From contig JAEUSY010000051.1 in the NCBI GenBank assembly GCA_016788295.1, positions 1-64,000 of the forward strand: a stretch of 64,000 nucleotides of DNA, written 5' to 3'. Shown piece by piece: positions 53,139 through 63,169 of the stretch (its first letter is position 1; each line of letters opens with the position of its first letter). Below the pieces are notes generated by a model. It did no database searches. It was not told the DNA's origin and saw only the letters and a list, made by a program, of their open reading frames with translations. Both the position numbers and the translations under genes were made by a program. The DNA comes from Flavobacteriales bacterium. GTDB lineage: Bacteria; Bacteroidota; Bacteroidia; Flavobacteriales_F; PHOS-HE28.

Positions 53139-54626
53139 ATGAGCACCACGAAGGAAGCCGTGACCGGCACCGGAGCGCCCCATTGGAGCGCGAAGTATGA
53201 ACTGGTGGTGGGCCTCGAGGTGCACGCCCAGCTGATCACCGCGAGCAAGGCGTACAGCAGCGACCCCAACGCCTATGGCGACCACCCGAACACCAATGTA
53301 AGCGCACTGACCCTTGGCCACCCCGGCACCTTGCCCGTGGCCAACAAGAAGGTGGTGGAACTGGCCGTGCGCATGGGCCTGGCGACGGATTGCACCATCG
53401 CCCCGTGGATGCATTACGCCCGCAAGAACTACTTCTACCCCGACCTGCCCAAGGGCTACCAGATCACGCAGGACCACACGCCCATCTGCACAAAAGGCCA
53501 TGTGATCATTCCCGTTGAAGGCGGCGAGAAGCGGATCGGCATCACGCGCATCCACATGGAGGAGGATGCCGGCAAGAGCATCCACGATGTGGACCCCTTC
53601 AACACGCTGGTGGACCTGAACCGCGCCGGTGTCCCGCTGATCGAGATCGTGAGCGAACCCGATATCCGCAGCGGACAGGAGGCCTACGATTACCTGGTGG
53701 AGATCCGTCGCCTGGTGCGCTACCTCGACATCTGCGACGGCAACATGGAGGAAGGCAGTTTGCGCTGTGATGCCAATATCAGTCTGCGTCCCATCGGTTC
53801 CGAGAAGTTCGGCACGCGCTGCGAGGTGAAGAACATGAACAGCTTCCGCAACGTGATGCGCGCCATTGAATACGAGGCGCAGCGCCAGAGCGAGATCCTG
53901 GACGCGGGCGGTGTGATCCACATGGAGACACGCACCTTCGATGCCGGCAAGGGCAGTACCGTGGGCATGCGCAGCAAAGAGCTGGCGCACGACTACCGCT
54001 ACTTCCCCGAGCCCGATCTGCAGCCCATTACGGTGAGCGAGGCCGCCAAAGAGGCCATCCGCAAGGAGATGCCGCCGCTACCCCGCGAGCTGCGCGCCAA
54101 GTACACGCAGCAGCTCGGCCTCAGCGACTACGATGCGGGCATCCTTACGGACGACAAGGCCACCGCGCTCTACTACGAGGCCGTGATCGCCGGCACCAAC
54201 AACTACAAGGGAGCGGCCAACTGGGTGATGGGCGATGTGCGCAGCTGGATGAACGAGCGCGGCCTGCCCATGGAGCAGTTCCCCATTTCCGCTGAACGCC
54301 TCGCGGGCTTGGTGCAACTGATCGACGCGGGAAAGGTGAGCCATACCATCGCCAGCCAAAAGTTGTTCCCACTGATGCTCGAACACGCATCGGGAACAGC
54401 GGAAGAACTTGCCGTGACACACGACCTGGTGCAGCGTACCAACGAGGACGAGATCACGGCCATCATGCAACAGGCCATGGCCCAATACCCGGACAAGGTG
54501 GAGGCCTATCGCAAAGGCAACAAGGGGCTGCTCGGCCTGTTCATGGGCGAGGTGATGAAAGGCACCAAGGGCAAGGCCGACCCGAAAAGGGCGAACGAAG
54601 TGGTACGCCGACTGTTGGAAGCATAG
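53139..54626 (+). CDS. gatB: Asp-tRNA(Asn)/Glu-tRNA(Gln) amidotransferase subunit B
   Basis: 495 residues. GatB with GatA and GatC converts misacylated Glu-tRNA(Gln) to Gln-tRNA(Gln). Motifs: VVGLEVHAQLIT, ALTLGHPGTLPVANKKVVEL, HYARKNYFYPDLPKGYQITQ, RCDANISLRP and the C-terminal YqeY-like helix domain with ANWVMGDVRSWMNERGLP. Metal-ligand region is intact. It starts two bases after the phosphorylase stop. gatA and gatC are not in the window. Use of this route implies no dedicated GlnRS, as is usual in the phylum, though that is not shown here. Confidence 0.95.
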   Translation: MSTTKEAVTGTGAPHWSAKYELVVGLEVHAQLITASKAYSSDPNAYGDHPNTNVSALTLGHPGTLPVANKKVVELAVRMGLATDCTIAPWMHYARKNYFYPDLPKGYQITQDHTPICTKGHVIIPVEGGEKRIGITRIHMEEDAGKSIHDVDPFNTLVDLNRAGVPLIEIVSEPDIRSGQEAYDYLVEIRRLVRYLDICDGNMEEGSLRCDANISLRPIGSEKFGTRCEVKNMNSFRNVMRAIEYEAQRQSEILDAGGVIHMETRTFDAGKGSTVGMRSKELAHDYRYFPEPDLQPITVSEAAKEAIRKEMPPLPRELRAKYTQQLGLSDYDAGILTDDKATALYYEAVIAGTNNYKGAANWVMGDVRSWMNERGLPMEQFPISAERLAGLVQLIDAGKVSHTIASQKLFPLMLEHASGTAEELAVTHDLVQRTNEDEITAIMQQAMAQYPDKVEAYRKGNKGLLGLFMGEVMKGTKGKADPKRANEVVRRLLEA

Positions 54627-54640
54627 AAACCGTTCCGATC

Positions 54641-55780
54641 ATGACCCGTTCGATCATTGCGCTCATCGCCACATCACTGACACTCGCCTCCTGCGAGAGC
54701 GGTCCCGCTAAACGGGCCATCACACTGTCCGTGGAAGGCGGCGGCGGAAAGACAGTCTATTTTGACCGTTTCGAGAACAACATGCCCTACCATGTTGATT
54801 CCGTGAAACTGGACGCGCAGGGCAAGGGGGTTCTGAAGACCATTGGCTTGCCGCTGGACTTCTACCGCATCGGACTGGACAACGAACAACTCATCGTTGC
54901 CCTGGACAGCGCGGAAGAGCTCACCATCGAGGCCAAGGCCGGCTCGCTCGCACAACCCATCAAGGCCAGCGGATCCGTCCACACCGATGCGCTGTTGCAG
55001 TTCTACAGCGATGCACGCGCGTATGACGCCCAACGCGAAGCACTGCGCGCCAAGATCAGCGCAACGCCCGGTGACACGGCCTCCATCAAGGCCTTCAATG
55101 CCATGAACGCCGCGTTCCACGAGCAATGCAAGCAGTTCGTGCTGCAGCACAGCAACACGCCCGCTGCCCTCACTGCCGTGAACAAGCTCAGCATCCAGGA
55201 CGAGTTCGAGCTGTTCAAGAAGGTGCGCAACGACCTGCGTCCGGTGATGGGCCGTTCGAGCTTCTTCGCCATGTTCCGCGACCAGGTGGACCGCATCGAG
55301 CAGCAGGAGGTCCAGATGAAGATGCAGGAAGAGGAAATGAAACGCCTCAGCAACCTGCTGCCCATTGGTGGTGAAGCGCCGGAGATCCGCCAGAACACGC
55401 CCGAGGGAGGCAGCTACGCATTGAGCGACCTGCGCGGCAAGATCGTCCTGATCGATTTCTGGGCCAGCTGGTGCCGTCCCTGCCGCATGGAGAACCCCAA
55501 TGTGAAACGCGTGTACGAGCGGTTCAACAAGAAAGGCTTCGAGATACTCGGCGTATCGCTGGACCGCGACCATGCGGCATGGGTGAAAGCCATCCAGGAC
55601 GACGGGCTGCCCTGGAAACACGTGAGCGACCTCGGTTTCTGGAACAATGCCGCAGCGCAGGAGTACGGGGTCACGGGCATACCATACACCGTGCTGGTGG
55701 ACCGCGAGGGCAAGATCCTGGACAAGGGCCTGCGCGGCGAACAGCTGGAGCAAAAGCTCGCCGAGCTGCTGGGCAAGTGA
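54641..55780 (+). CDS. TlpA-like thiol-disulfide lipoprotein with DUF4369-like N-terminus
   Basis: 379 residues. The lipobox TLASC (Cys18) follows a short signal. The N-terminal part (to about 120) resembles DUF4369 and the middle is helical (VQMKMQEEEMKRLSN). The thioredoxin domain starts at GGEAPEIRQNTPEG (about 242), with FWASWCRPCRMENPNVKRVY as the active site (CRPC) and GIPYTVLVDREG near the end with the cis-Pro. It acts as a periplasmic or outer-leaflet reductase in redox repair or cytochrome maturation. It follows gatB by 14 bases. Confidence 0.9.
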   Translation: MTRSIIALIATSLTLASCESGPAKRAITLSVEGGGGKTVYFDRFENNMPYHVDSVKLDAQGKGVLKTIGLPLDFYRIGLDNEQLIVALDSAEELTIEAKAGSLAQPIKASGSVHTDALLQFYSDARAYDAQREALRAKISATPGDTASIKAFNAMNAAFHEQCKQFVLQHSNTPAALTAVNKLSIQDEFELFKKVRNDLRPVMGRSSFFAMFRDQVDRIEQQEVQMKMQEEEMKRLSNLLPIGGEAPEIRQNTPEGGSYALSDLRGKIVLIDFWASWCRPCRMENPNVKRVYERFNKKGFEILGVSLDRDHAAWVKAIQDDGLPWKHVSDLGFWNNAAAQEYGVTGIPYTVLVDREGKILDKGLRGEQLEQKLAELLGK

Positions 55781-55812
55781 TCCTGTAACCCATGTGGCAC
55801 CAGGGCCGTCAC

Positions 55813-58800
55813 ATGAACACCCTTCGCCACATGTTCCGCTACCCGACCCTCGTCGCCGGTCTGCTGCCGGCATCGCTGTCCTTCGCACAGAACGATGGAC
55901 GCGCCACCTACTTCCAACAGCGGGTGGACCACACCATTGAGGTGAGGCTGGATGATGGCGGGCACTACCTGCATGCCAAGGAGACCTTCACATACACCAA
56001 CAACAGCCCGACCACGCTCGACACGATCTGGATCCATTTGTGGCCGAACGCCTACCGCGACAAACACACGGCGCTGAGCAAGCAGTTGGCCGCGTCCGGT
56101 GACCTGGACCTTCACTTTGCGAAGGAGGAAGAGCGCGGCTGGATCGACAGCCTGGACTTCACAACGAACGGATCGCGCCTAAGCTGGGGCTACCACCCGG
56201 AACACGGCGACATCGGCTGGATCAAGCTGAACACACCACTGACCACAGGCGCTACGGTGGCCATCAGCACACCCTTCCGCGTGAAGGTGCCCGACAGTAA
56301 GTTCTCCCGGCTCGGGCACACGGGCCAGGCCTACCACATCACCCAGTGGTTCCCCAAGCCTGCGGTGTTCGACCAGGACGGCTGGCACGCCATGCCCTAC
56401 CTCACACAAGGTGAGTTCTACAGCGAGTTCGGCAGTTACGATGTGACCATTACACTGCCTGACAACTACGTGGTCGGCGCTACGGGCCTGCTCCAGAACG
56501 CCGAGGAATTGGAGCGCATGGAACGCATGGCCTCGCCGGAATGGAAGTATCCGGAACCCATTACCGACCTGAACACAGGCAAGCCGCTCTACAACAAGTT
56601 CCCGGCCTCTTCAACCCAGATGAAGACCCTGCGCTACGTGCAGGACAACGTGCATGACTTCGCGTGGTTCGCCGACAAGCGCTTTGTGGTGCGCAAAGGG
56701 AAAGTGGTGCTGCCAAGAAGCGGCCGCACGGTGACCACCTGGGCCCTCTTCACCCCGAAGAACGCGGAGGAATGGGAAGCCATCGGCATTGAGTCGCTCA
56801 ACCAGAGCGTGCTGCGCTACAGCGAGTGGGTGGGTGAATACCCCTACGCCGTCTGCACCGCGGTGGATGGCACCATCAGCGCGGGTGGTGGCATGGAATA
56901 CCCGATGATCACCATCATCGGCAACATGGGCAGCACCGAGAGCCTGGACAACGTGATCGCGCACGAAGTGGGCCACAACTGGTTCTATGGCATCCTGGCC
57001 AGCAACGAGCGCGACCACCCCTGGATGGACGAAGGCATGAACAGCTTCGTGGAACTGCGGTACATGAGGCTCCGCTACCCCAACAGCGAACCCGGCGTCG
57101 GACTACCCGGTGAACAGAAGCTCTTCGGCCATGTGAAGGACGGGCACCGCTTCCGCAGCGAGGCCACGTACCGCCTGAACGCCCGGCGCAACCTGGACCA
57201 GCCCATTGAACAGTGCGCGCATGACTACACGCAGATCAACTACGGCGGTATCGTATACAGCAAGACCGCACTGGTGTTCGACCATCTGTTCGCCTACCTC
57301 GGCGATACGCTTTTCGATCGCTGCATGCACGCCTACTTCGACGAGTGGAAGTTCAGGCATCCGCGGCCGGAAGATGTGCGACGCGTGTTCGAGCGCGAGA
57401 GCGGCAAGGACCTTTCATGGATGTTCGATGAACTGATCGGCACGGATCGGAAGCTTGACATTTCGGCCAAGCAGTTGACCGGTTCGAATCTTACGCTGAA
57501 GTCCCGGGGAGTCAAACATCACGCCCCGCTACCGGTCACTGCATGGAATGGCACTGACTCACTCGGAATGATATGGATAGAGCCGGACACCATTCGATTC
57601 GACGAGCGCTCCGCAGCACGAGCGAAAGTCATCTTGGATGCTCATCCATCGAACAGTGTCTGGATAAGGACCGAGACCTTGCCCTGGCCTAACGCCGACC
57701 GCATCCGCATCGACGCCGGTGCCCGCACCCTCGACATCGACCGTCGCAACAACGAAGTGCGCAGCCATGGGCTTTTCTGTCGTTGGGCCAGACCCGAACT
57801 GAAGTGGTTCGGGGGCATCGAGAAGGACGACCGCAGAAGTGTGTACTGGACACCTGTAGCCGCTTGGAACGGACACGATGGTTTCCAATTGGGACTTGCC
57901 GCCTACAACACCCTCTTCCCCAGCCAGCGCACCGAATGGGTGGTGGCACCGCTCTACAGCTTCGCCAGTCAGCGGATCGGTGGTGCAGCGCGCATCGAAC
58001 GCCACTTCGACCGGCTGGAGAGCTCCCTGTTCCAGAACATCCACCTGGGCATCAACCTGCGCAGCTCGTCCATCTACCAGGACCATGGCAACGTGGCCGC
58101 CTATGAGAAGGTGGCCCCGCACATCATGTTCGACCTGAAACGCGATCCGCTCAGTCGTCCGTGGCAGCATAGCATCGGACTTCGTGGCATCTACATCAAT
58201 GCCTACGAGGCCATCCTCAGCGACCTCGACCACCAATTCCCGTCGAGCCTGCCGCTGTTCGAGCAATACAACGCAGAGCTGCAATACACGGCACGCAACG
58301 ACCGCAAGCTCGGACCCACGTGGATCCAACTGACCCTGTTGGCGCAGGACACTCCAGGAGAAGGCAACTTCATGCGCGCCTCCATTGAGATCAAGCGTGC
58401 CTTCACCTACAATGCCGATGGCAAACAGCTGCGCTTGCGGGCATTCGGTGGCAGCTTCCTTGGCGATCCTGGATTGCGAAGCACACTTCAAGCATGGGGA
58501 TTGACCTGGGGCCCGGAGGACCTGCTTTACGACCACGCCTATCTGGAGCGCGGTGCAAGCACTGGTTTCACTGGACAGCAGTTCAACAAGCAGCAGGGAG
58601 GCTTCAAGACACCGTTCTTACAAGGCGGCAGCGACTCATGGATCGCCTCATTGAACGCCGAGCTCGACTTCCCGTTCAAACTTCCCATCGCCGCGTTCGC
58701 CAGTGCGGGCTGGGTGCCCATGACCACCATCACCGAAGCAGGCAGTAGCACCAGCACAGCGACCTATATCGAAGCCGGACTGGGCGTTCCCGTGATCCGC

Positions 58801-58953
58801 GATGTGCTTGAGGTGTGGTTCCCGCTGTACGTGTCCGATCGGATCCGCAAGGAAGAAGAGACCGCCGGTCGTGAAATCGGCGACCGCATCCGTTTCGTAT
58901 TCGCCATCGAACGCTTGGACCCAACGAAGGCACTGCGCAAGTTGAAGCCCTGA
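55813..58953 (+). CDS. M1-family zinc metallopeptidase (aminopeptidase N-like), exported
   Basis: 1046 residues from the ATG at 55813. The signal peptide ends in LSFAQ. The M1 peptidase domain shows GGGMEYPMIT (exopeptidase GxMEN variant) and HEVGHNWFYGILASNERDHP followed by WMDEG, the HEXXH-X18-E zinc motif (His384). The catalytic Tyr should lie in INYGGIVYSKTALVF. The last 400 residues are a beta-rich extension (SLFQNIHLGINLRSSSIYQD, and FVFAIERLDPTK at the end), possibly outer-membrane associated. There is no T9SS tail. A frame start seven codons upstream is less likely. Confidence 0.9.
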   Translation: MNTLRHMFRYPTLVAGLLPASLSFAQNDGRATYFQQRVDHTIEVRLDDGGHYLHAKETFTYTNNSPTTLDTIWIHLWPNAYRDKHTALSKQLAASGDLDLHFAKEEERGWIDSLDFTTNGSRLSWGYHPEHGDIGWIKLNTPLTTGATVAISTPFRVKVPDSKFSRLGHTGQAYHITQWFPKPAVFDQDGWHAMPYLTQGEFYSEFGSYDVTITLPDNYVVGATGLLQNAEELERMERMASPEWKYPEPITDLNTGKPLYNKFPASSTQMKTLRYVQDNVHDFAWFADKRFVVRKGKVVLPRSGRTVTTWALFTPKNAEEWEAIGIESLNQSVLRYSEWVGEYPYAVCTAVDGTISAGGGMEYPMITIIGNMGSTESLDNVIAHEVGHNWFYGILASNERDHPWMDEGMNSFVELRYMRLRYPNSEPGVGLPGEQKLFGHVKDGHRFRSEATYRLNARRNLDQPIEQCAHDYTQINYGGIVYSKTALVFDHLFAYLGDTLFDRCMHAYFDEWKFRHPRPEDVRRVFERESGKDLSWMFDELIGTDRKLDISAKQLTGSNLTLKSRGVKHHAPLPVTAWNGTDSLGMIWIEPDTIRFDERSAARAKVILDAHPSNSVWIRTETLPWPNADRIRIDAGARTLDIDRRNNEVRSHGLFCRWARPELKWFGGIEKDDRRSVYWTPVAAWNGHDGFQLGLAAYNTLFPSQRTEWVVAPLYSFASQRIGGAARIERHFDRLESSLFQNIHLGINLRSSSIYQDHGNVAAYEKVAPHIMFDLKRDPLSRPWQHSIGLRGIYINAYEAILSDLDHQFPSSLPLFEQYNAELQYTARNDRKLGPTWIQLTLLAQDTPGEGNFMRASIEIKRAFTYNADGKQLRLRAFGGSFLGDPGLRSTLQAWGLTWGPEDLLYDHAYLERGASTGFTGQQFNKQQGGFKTPFLQGGSDSWIASLNAELDFPFKLPIAAFASAGWVPMTTITEAGSSTSTATYIEAGLGVPVIRDVLEVWFPLYVSDRIRKEEETAGREIGDRIRFVFAIERLDPTKALRKLKP

Positions 58954-59009
58954 GCAAGCCTCCGCACGTGCGGGATGCCTGTGCCACCTTATGCCGATCT
59001 TCGCGCCAC

Positions 59010-59810
59010 ATGCAGCCCGGCCAGAAGATCCATTTCCTCAGCGACTTCCACCTCGGCGTGCCCGATGCCGAGAGCAGCCTGGCCCGGGAGAAACGCATCT
59101 GCGCCTTCCTCGATGAAGCGGCGAAGGATGCAGCGGAGATCCACCTGCTCGGCGACCTGTTCGACTTCTGGTTCGAGTGGAAGCGCGCTGTGCCACGCGG
59201 CCATGTGCGCCTGCTGGGCAAGCTTGCGGAACTCACCGATCGCGGCATCCCCGTTCACCTCTTCATCGGCAACCACGACATGTGGATCTTCGATTATGTT
59301 CCGAAGGAGACGGGCGTTATCGTGCACCGCGAACCCATCGTGCGAAAAATCGCCGGCAAGCGCTTCTACATCGGTCATGGAGATGGCCTCGGCCCCGGCG
59401 ACCATGGGTACAAGTTCATCAAGGGTGTGTTCCGCAACCCGCTTTGCCAGTGGCTCTTCGCGCGGTTGCACCCCAACTTCGCGCTGTGGCTCGGCGATTT
59501 CTTCAGCGGCCGCAGCCGGAAGAAGAGCTATGAGAACGACCGCAGATGGCTCGGCGATGACAAGGAGTGGCTGGTGCAATACTGCCGCGACCTGCTGAAG
59601 ACCGAGCGCTACGACCACATGATCTTCGGTCATCGGCACCTGCCCATCGACATGGAGATAGCACCCGGATCACGCTATGTGAACCTCGGCGATTGGATCA
59701 GCTACTACACTTACGCCACCTTCGATGGTCAGGAGCTGAAGCTGATGAAGCGCACTAGCGATGGCCCCCTGAGCGGGGATGTGAGGATCACAGGAGGACC
59801 GGCGGCTTGA
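59010..59810 (+). CDS. lpxH: UDP-2,3-diacylglucosamine diphosphatase
   Basis: 266 residues. LpxH cleaves UDP-diacylglucosamine to lipid X in lipid A synthesis. Metallophosphoesterase motifs: FLSDFHLGVPD, LLGDLFDFWFEWKR, HLFIGNHDMWIFD, KRFYIGHGDGLGPGD and IFGHRHLPIDME. These hold the Asp, His and Asn metal ligands. Longer than E. coli LpxH but usual for Bacteroidota. The start at MQPGQK is chosen because homology begins there. It converges on gap across an inverted repeat. Confidence 0.9.
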   Translation: MQPGQKIHFLSDFHLGVPDAESSLAREKRICAFLDEAAKDAAEIHLLGDLFDFWFEWKRAVPRGHVRLLGKLAELTDRGIPVHLFIGNHDMWIFDYVPKETGVIVHREPIVRKIAGKRFYIGHGDGLGPGDHGYKFIKGVFRNPLCQWLFARLHPNFALWLGDFFSGRSRKKSYENDRRWLGDDKEWLVQYCRDLLKTERYDHMIFGHRHLPIDMEIAPGSRYVNLGDWISYYTYATFDGQELKLMKRTSDGPLSGDVRITGGPAA

Positions 59811-59821
59811 AGCTTCCAGTA

Positions 59822-59915
59822 GGAAGTAGGCAGTCCGCTGTCGGCAGTATGCAGTCGGCAATGCGACATGGCCAATTGCATACTGCCAATTGCATACTGC
59901 GGACTGCCTACTTCC
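59822..59915. repeat. 17-bp inverted repeat with internal direct repeats between lpxH and gap
   Basis: GGAAGTAGGCAGTCCGC (59822-59838) and its exact complement GCGGACTGCCTACTTCC (59899-59915) flank about 60 bases. Inside, CCAATTGCATACTGC occurs twice in tandem, and CAGTATGCA is present in inverse orientation. The right arm covers the gap stop codon. It can form a large hairpin and may act as a terminator for both convergent genes. GCAGTNGGCAGT-like intergenic repeats are, from memory, common in related genomes. Confidence 0.75.
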
Positions 59916-60912
59916 CAGTCGCCTCCAGCTTCACCACCAGGTCCACCAAGCGGCTGCTGTACCCATACTCATTGTCGTACCAGCCCATCACCTTCACCAT
60001 GTTGCCCACCACGCTGGTGAGCTGCGCGTCGAAGATGCAGCTGTGCGGGTCGCCCACGATGTCCACGCTGACGATGGGATCCTCGGTGTAGCGCAGGATG
60101 CCTTTCAACTTGCCCTCAGCGAGGGACCTGAAGTAGGCATTGATCTCGTCGGCGCTCTTCAAGTCCTTCACACGGCAGGTGATGTCGGTGATAGAGCCAT
60201 CAGGCACGGGCACACGGATGCCGCCGCCGCCCAAGCGACCATCCAGTTCGGGGAAGATGCGTGTGATGGCCTTGGCAGCACCGGTTGTGGTGGGAACCAT
60301 GCTCACCGTGGCCGCACGCGCGCGGCGCAAGTCCTTGTGCGGCGCATCGTGCAGGCGCTGATCGCCGGTGAAGCTGTGCACGGTGGTGATGAAACCGTCC
60401 TCGATGTGGCAGAGCTCGTGGATGCCCATGATCATCGGTGCAGCGCAGTTGGTTGTGCAGCTGGCGTTGCTGATGATGGCCTCGTCGCCTTTCAGGATGT
60501 GGTCGTTCACACCGAGCACCACGCTGGGGATGTCGGCATCCTTGGCGGGTGCGGAGAGGACCACGCGCTTGGCACCTGCGGTCAAATGCGCCGAAGCTGT
60601 TTCGCGCGTGAGGAAGTGGCCCGTGCTCTCGATCACGATGTCGATGCCAAGTTCCTTCCACGGCAGTGATGATGGGTCCTTGGCAGCAAAGGCCTTGACA
60701 GTGCGTCCTCCCAGGAACAAGTGTTTCTCATCGTGCCCCACTTCGCCAGTGAACACACCATGCACGCTGTCGTACTTGAACAGGTGCGCGAGGGTGCGCG
60801 TATCCGTGAGGTCGTTCACGGCCACGAGTTCCACATCGTTGCGTTGCAATAACAGGCGCGCTGTAACACGTCCGATGCGTCCGAATCCATTGATAGCGAT
60901 CTTCATGGGCAT
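59908..60912 (-). CDS. gap: Glyceraldehyde-3-phosphate dehydrogenase, type I
   Basis: 334 residues. It oxidises glyceraldehyde-3-phosphate with NAD+ and phosphate in glycolysis. The NAD fold INGFGRIGRVTARLLLQRND opens the protein; the catalytic Cys is in ISNASCTTNCAAP (about 150); HSFTGDQRLHDAPHKDLRRA, KAITRIFPEL and WYDNEYGYSSRLVDL follow. All are at standard length. The ATG at 60910-60912 or that at 60904-60906 may be used. It follows lipA by 78 bases, where CGGACAACT appears twice (about 24 bases apart). Confidence 0.96.
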   Translation of the reverse strand: MPMKIAINGFGRIGRVTARLLLQRNDVELVAVNDLTDTRTLAHLFKYDSVHGVFTGEVGHDEKHLFLGGRTVKAFAAKDPSSLPWKELGIDIVIESTGHFLTRETASAHLTAGAKRVVLSAPAKDADIPSVVLGVNDHILKGDEAIISNASCTTNCAAPMIMGIHELCHIEDGFITTVHSFTGDQRLHDAPHKDLRRARAATVSMVPTTTGAAKAITRIFPELDGRLGGGGIRVPVPDGSITDITCRVKDLKSADEINAYFRSLAEGKLKGILRYTEDPIVSVDIVGDPHSCIFDAQLTSVVGNMVKVMGWYDNEYGYSSRLVDLVVKLEATGK

Positions 60913-60990
60913 GGTGCTTCGTGTGGTCGATCGTGCTAGGTTTTCGTTGGGAGCGCGGACAACTCACAACCGTACACGGACAACTGCATC

Positions 60991-61860
60991 TCAGAACAAG
61001 TGCTTTTCCGCATGGTAGCTGCTCCGCACCAGCGGGCCGCTTTCCACGTAACGGAAACCTTTCTCCAGGCCGATGGCCTTGTACTTGGCGAAGGTGTCGG
61101 GGTGTACGAACTCCTGCACGGCGAGGTGCTCCTTGGTGGGCTGCAGATACTGACCCAGGGTGAGGATGTCGACGCCCACGCTCAGGAGGTCGTCCATGGT
61201 CTCAAGCACCTCTTGCTCGCTTTCGCCAAGGCCGAGCATCACACCGCTCTTGGTGCGCAATCCTGCACGCTTGGAGCGCATCAGCACCTCCAGGCTGCGG
61301 TCGTACTTTGCTTGGATGCGCACCTCCTTGGTGAGGCGGCGCACGGTCTCCAGGTTGTGGCTCAGGATCTCGGGCGCGGCATCAAGCACCACTTGCAGGT
61401 TCTCCCACTTCCCTTGGAAATCGGGGATCAGGGTCTCCATGGTGGTGCCGGGGCTGCGGCGGCGGATGGCGCGAATGGTCTTGGCCCAGATGTCGCTGCC
61501 TCCGTCCTTCAGGTCGTCGCGGTCAACGCTGGTGATCACGCAGTGCTTCACGCCCATGAGCTCCACGCTGCGGGCCACGCGGGCGGGCTCGAAGGGGTCA
61601 ACGGCCTCGGGCCTGCCGGTGGCCACGGCACAAAAGCCGCAGCTGCGAGTGCACACATTACCAAGGATCATGAAGGTGGCGGTGCCTTCGCCCCAGCATT
61701 CGCCCATGTTGGGGCAATTGCCGCTCTGGCAGATGGTGTGCAGCTTGTGCTCGTTCACAATACCTGCCACCTTCCTGAAATTCTCTCCGGTGGGCAGCTT
61801 CACCCGCAGCCAATCGGGCTTGCGTTGGCGCTCCTTCACCTCTATCACGCTCTCGCTCAT
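60991..61860 (-). CDS. lipA: Lipoyl synthase
   Basis: 289 residues from ATG 61858-61860. LipA inserts two sulfurs into octanoyl chains on lipoyl domains using two iron-sulfur clusters. The auxiliary cluster motif is [13 protein letters not shown] and the radical-SAM motif [10 protein letters not shown], with [29 protein letters not shown] and [11 protein letters not shown] also typical. The final conserved segment [17 protein letters not shown] contains the family Ser. It overlaps the upstream secreted gene by 4 bases (ATGA). Confidence 0.96.
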   Translation of the reverse strand: MSESVIEVKERQRKPDWLRVKLPTGENFRKVAGIVNEHKLHTICQSGNCPNMGECWGEGTATFMILGNVCTRSCGFCAVATGRPEAVDPFEPARVARSVELMGVKHCVITSVDRDDLKDGGSDIWAKTIRAIRRRSPGTTMETLIPDFQGKWENLQVVLDAAPEILSHNLETVRRLTKEVRIQAKYDRSLEVLMRSKRAGLRTKSGVMLGLGESEQEVLETMDDLLSVGVDILTLGQYLQPTKEHLAVQEFVHPDTFAKYKAIGLEKGFRYVESGPLVRSSYHAEKHLF

Positions 61861-62609
61861 TGTGTGTACTTCTTGCCGAACTGAATGGCGAGGTAGAACT
61901 CCCAGAAGAACTGTTTGTTCGTCACCCCTTCCATCTCGGCCATGATAGGAACGACCGTGGGATAAGCATCCAGTGTGCATCCCACTTCAATGGCCTTGAT
62001 GCCGTCGGCATGGCCTGAATGTTCGAAGTTGAACCCGAAGCGGCCGAAACCGCCGATGTAAGGCCTGATCTCGCCCACACCCGTGAACCAGGAGGCCCGG
62101 CCATAAATGTTCTGCACGTCATGGATCGCCGGATCGTAGCGCTCCGTTACGATGTTCTGGTAAGGGATGGCATCCGGTTTTCCGATCTGCAGATAGACCG
62201 GCTTGGCCAGTCCGAGGGAAGGACCAATGCCCCACACATAATTCACTTCGACCCCGGACCGACGGATCTTGTCGGTGATCAGGTGCTTGCCACCAATGGT
62301 TGGCCGCAGAATGGTGAGCGCATTCAGTTTACCGTAGAAATAGCCCCGCGAATTATCGTAGTACGGATTGAAGCTCTTCACCTCCTTGGGGTGCTTCATA
62401 CCCACCATTTCAAAGCCGTAAAGGCGCACCACTTTGGCCGTTCGGTGAATGCCCCGGTACACCTGCACCCCCCATCCATCCCCATGGATAATGAGCCCTC
62501 CGGACCATTGGCTCCGATAGAGGACCCTCGTTTCATCATAAATGGTCTGCTGCCCCTTCGCGTGGAAGGCAAGCACCATCAGGGCAACAAGGGGAAAATT
62601 CCAACGCAT
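61857..62609 (-). CDS. Secreted hypothetical protein, conserved-looking
   Basis: 250 residues. A signal peptide (about 1-19, [14 protein letters not shown]) is followed by strands ending in aromatic pairs: [28 protein letters not shown], and [20 protein letters not shown], and [16 protein letters not shown]. The pattern suggests a small outer-membrane beta-barrel. No named family recognised. It overlaps lipA by 4 bases, so a secreted barrel and lipoyl synthase share a transcript. The promoter box lies 16 bases upstream. Confidence 0.78.
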   Translation of the reverse strand: MRWNFPLVALMVLAFHAKGQQTIYDETRVLYRSQWSGGLIIHGDGWGVQVYRGIHRTAKVVRLYGFEMVGMKHPKEVKSFNPYYDNSRGYFYGKLNALTILRPTIGGKHLITDKIRRSGVEVNYVWGIGPSLGLAKPVYLQIGKPDAIPYQNIVTERYDPAIHDVQNIYGRASWFTGVGEIRPYIGGFGRFGFNFEHSGHADGIKAIEVGCTLDAYPTVVPIMAEMEGVTNKQFFWEFYLAIQFGKKYTQ

Positions 62610-62624
62610 GGTCAGAGCGACACA

Positions 62625-62632
62625 CAAAGCTA
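62625..62632 (-). promoter_or_regulatory. Promoter -7 box of the barrel-lipA operon
   Basis: The minus strand reads TAGCTTTG, an exact TAnnTTTG match. It gives a leader of about 10 bases before ATG 62609. The divergent osmC-like gene has only the weaker TACCTTGC at 62647-62654. Confidence 0.62.
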
Positions 62633-62676
62633 CGGTATGCCAACGTTACCTTGCCGCGATCAGTACACCCACGACC

Positions 62677-63081
62677 ATGGATACGGCACATGTGACCCAA
62701 CTGGAGGACCTACGCACCGAATGCCTGCACGTGCGCAGCGGCGAGCGATTTCCAACGGATGCCCCGGTGGATAACCAAGGAAAAGGGGCCGCCTTTTCGC
62801 CCACCGACCTGCTGGCTACCTCTTTGGCGGCCTGTATGATCACAACAATGGACATCGTTTCCCGCGCCAAAGGCTTTGTGCTTGCTGGGACCGAGGCCCG
62901 TGTGGTGAAACACATGGCATCGGACCCGCGGCGTGTACACCGCGTGGAGGTGCATCTGACCATGGATGCCGCATTGACAGCTGAACAGCGCGAACTAATG
63001 GAGGCCACGGCCCACGGCTGTCCCGTGGCCCGAAGTGTATCGCCGGACCTTATTCAGGAAGTGACCTTCACCTACCGTTGA
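62677..63081 (+). CDS. OsmC family protein
   Basis: 134 residues. The fold shows DAPVDNQGKGAAFSPTDLLA, TSLAACMITTMDIV (first conserved Cys) and TAHGCPVARSV (second conserved Cys), the two thiols used to reduce organic peroxides. It should be a cytosolic peroxidase of the OsmC/Ohr fold, closer to OsmC-like than Ohr by its short N-terminus. The ATG at 62677 starts the homology; a longer frame lies in the divergent gene. A GC hairpin follows about 30 bases after the stop. Confidence 0.9.
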   Translation: MDTAHVTQLEDLRTECLHVRSGERFPTDAPVDNQGKGAAFSPTDLLATSLAACMITTMDIVSRAKGFVLAGTEARVVKHMASDPRRVHRVEVHLTMDAALTAEQRELMEATAHGCPVARSVSPDLIQEVTFTYR

Positions 63082-63107
63082 CCAGGCTACACGATCGTTA
63101 ACAAACA

Positions 63108-63139
63108 GGCAAGCCCGAGCCGTCAGGCCCGGGCTTTCA
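63108..63139 (+). terminator. Hairpin after the osmC-like gene
   Basis: AAGCCCGAGCC and GGCCCGGGCTT pair with one mismatch around a GTCA loop. The T tail is short (TTTCAGG). It also lies downstream of the convergent small lipoprotein gene. Confidence 0.6.
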
Positions 63140-63169
63140 GGAAACAATGGATGACGTGAACGGCCCGGT

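Noticed and set aside
59811-59915. CRISPR array
   Set aside because: The repeats are few, of unequal spacing and part of one inverted repeat; there are no spacers or cas genes.
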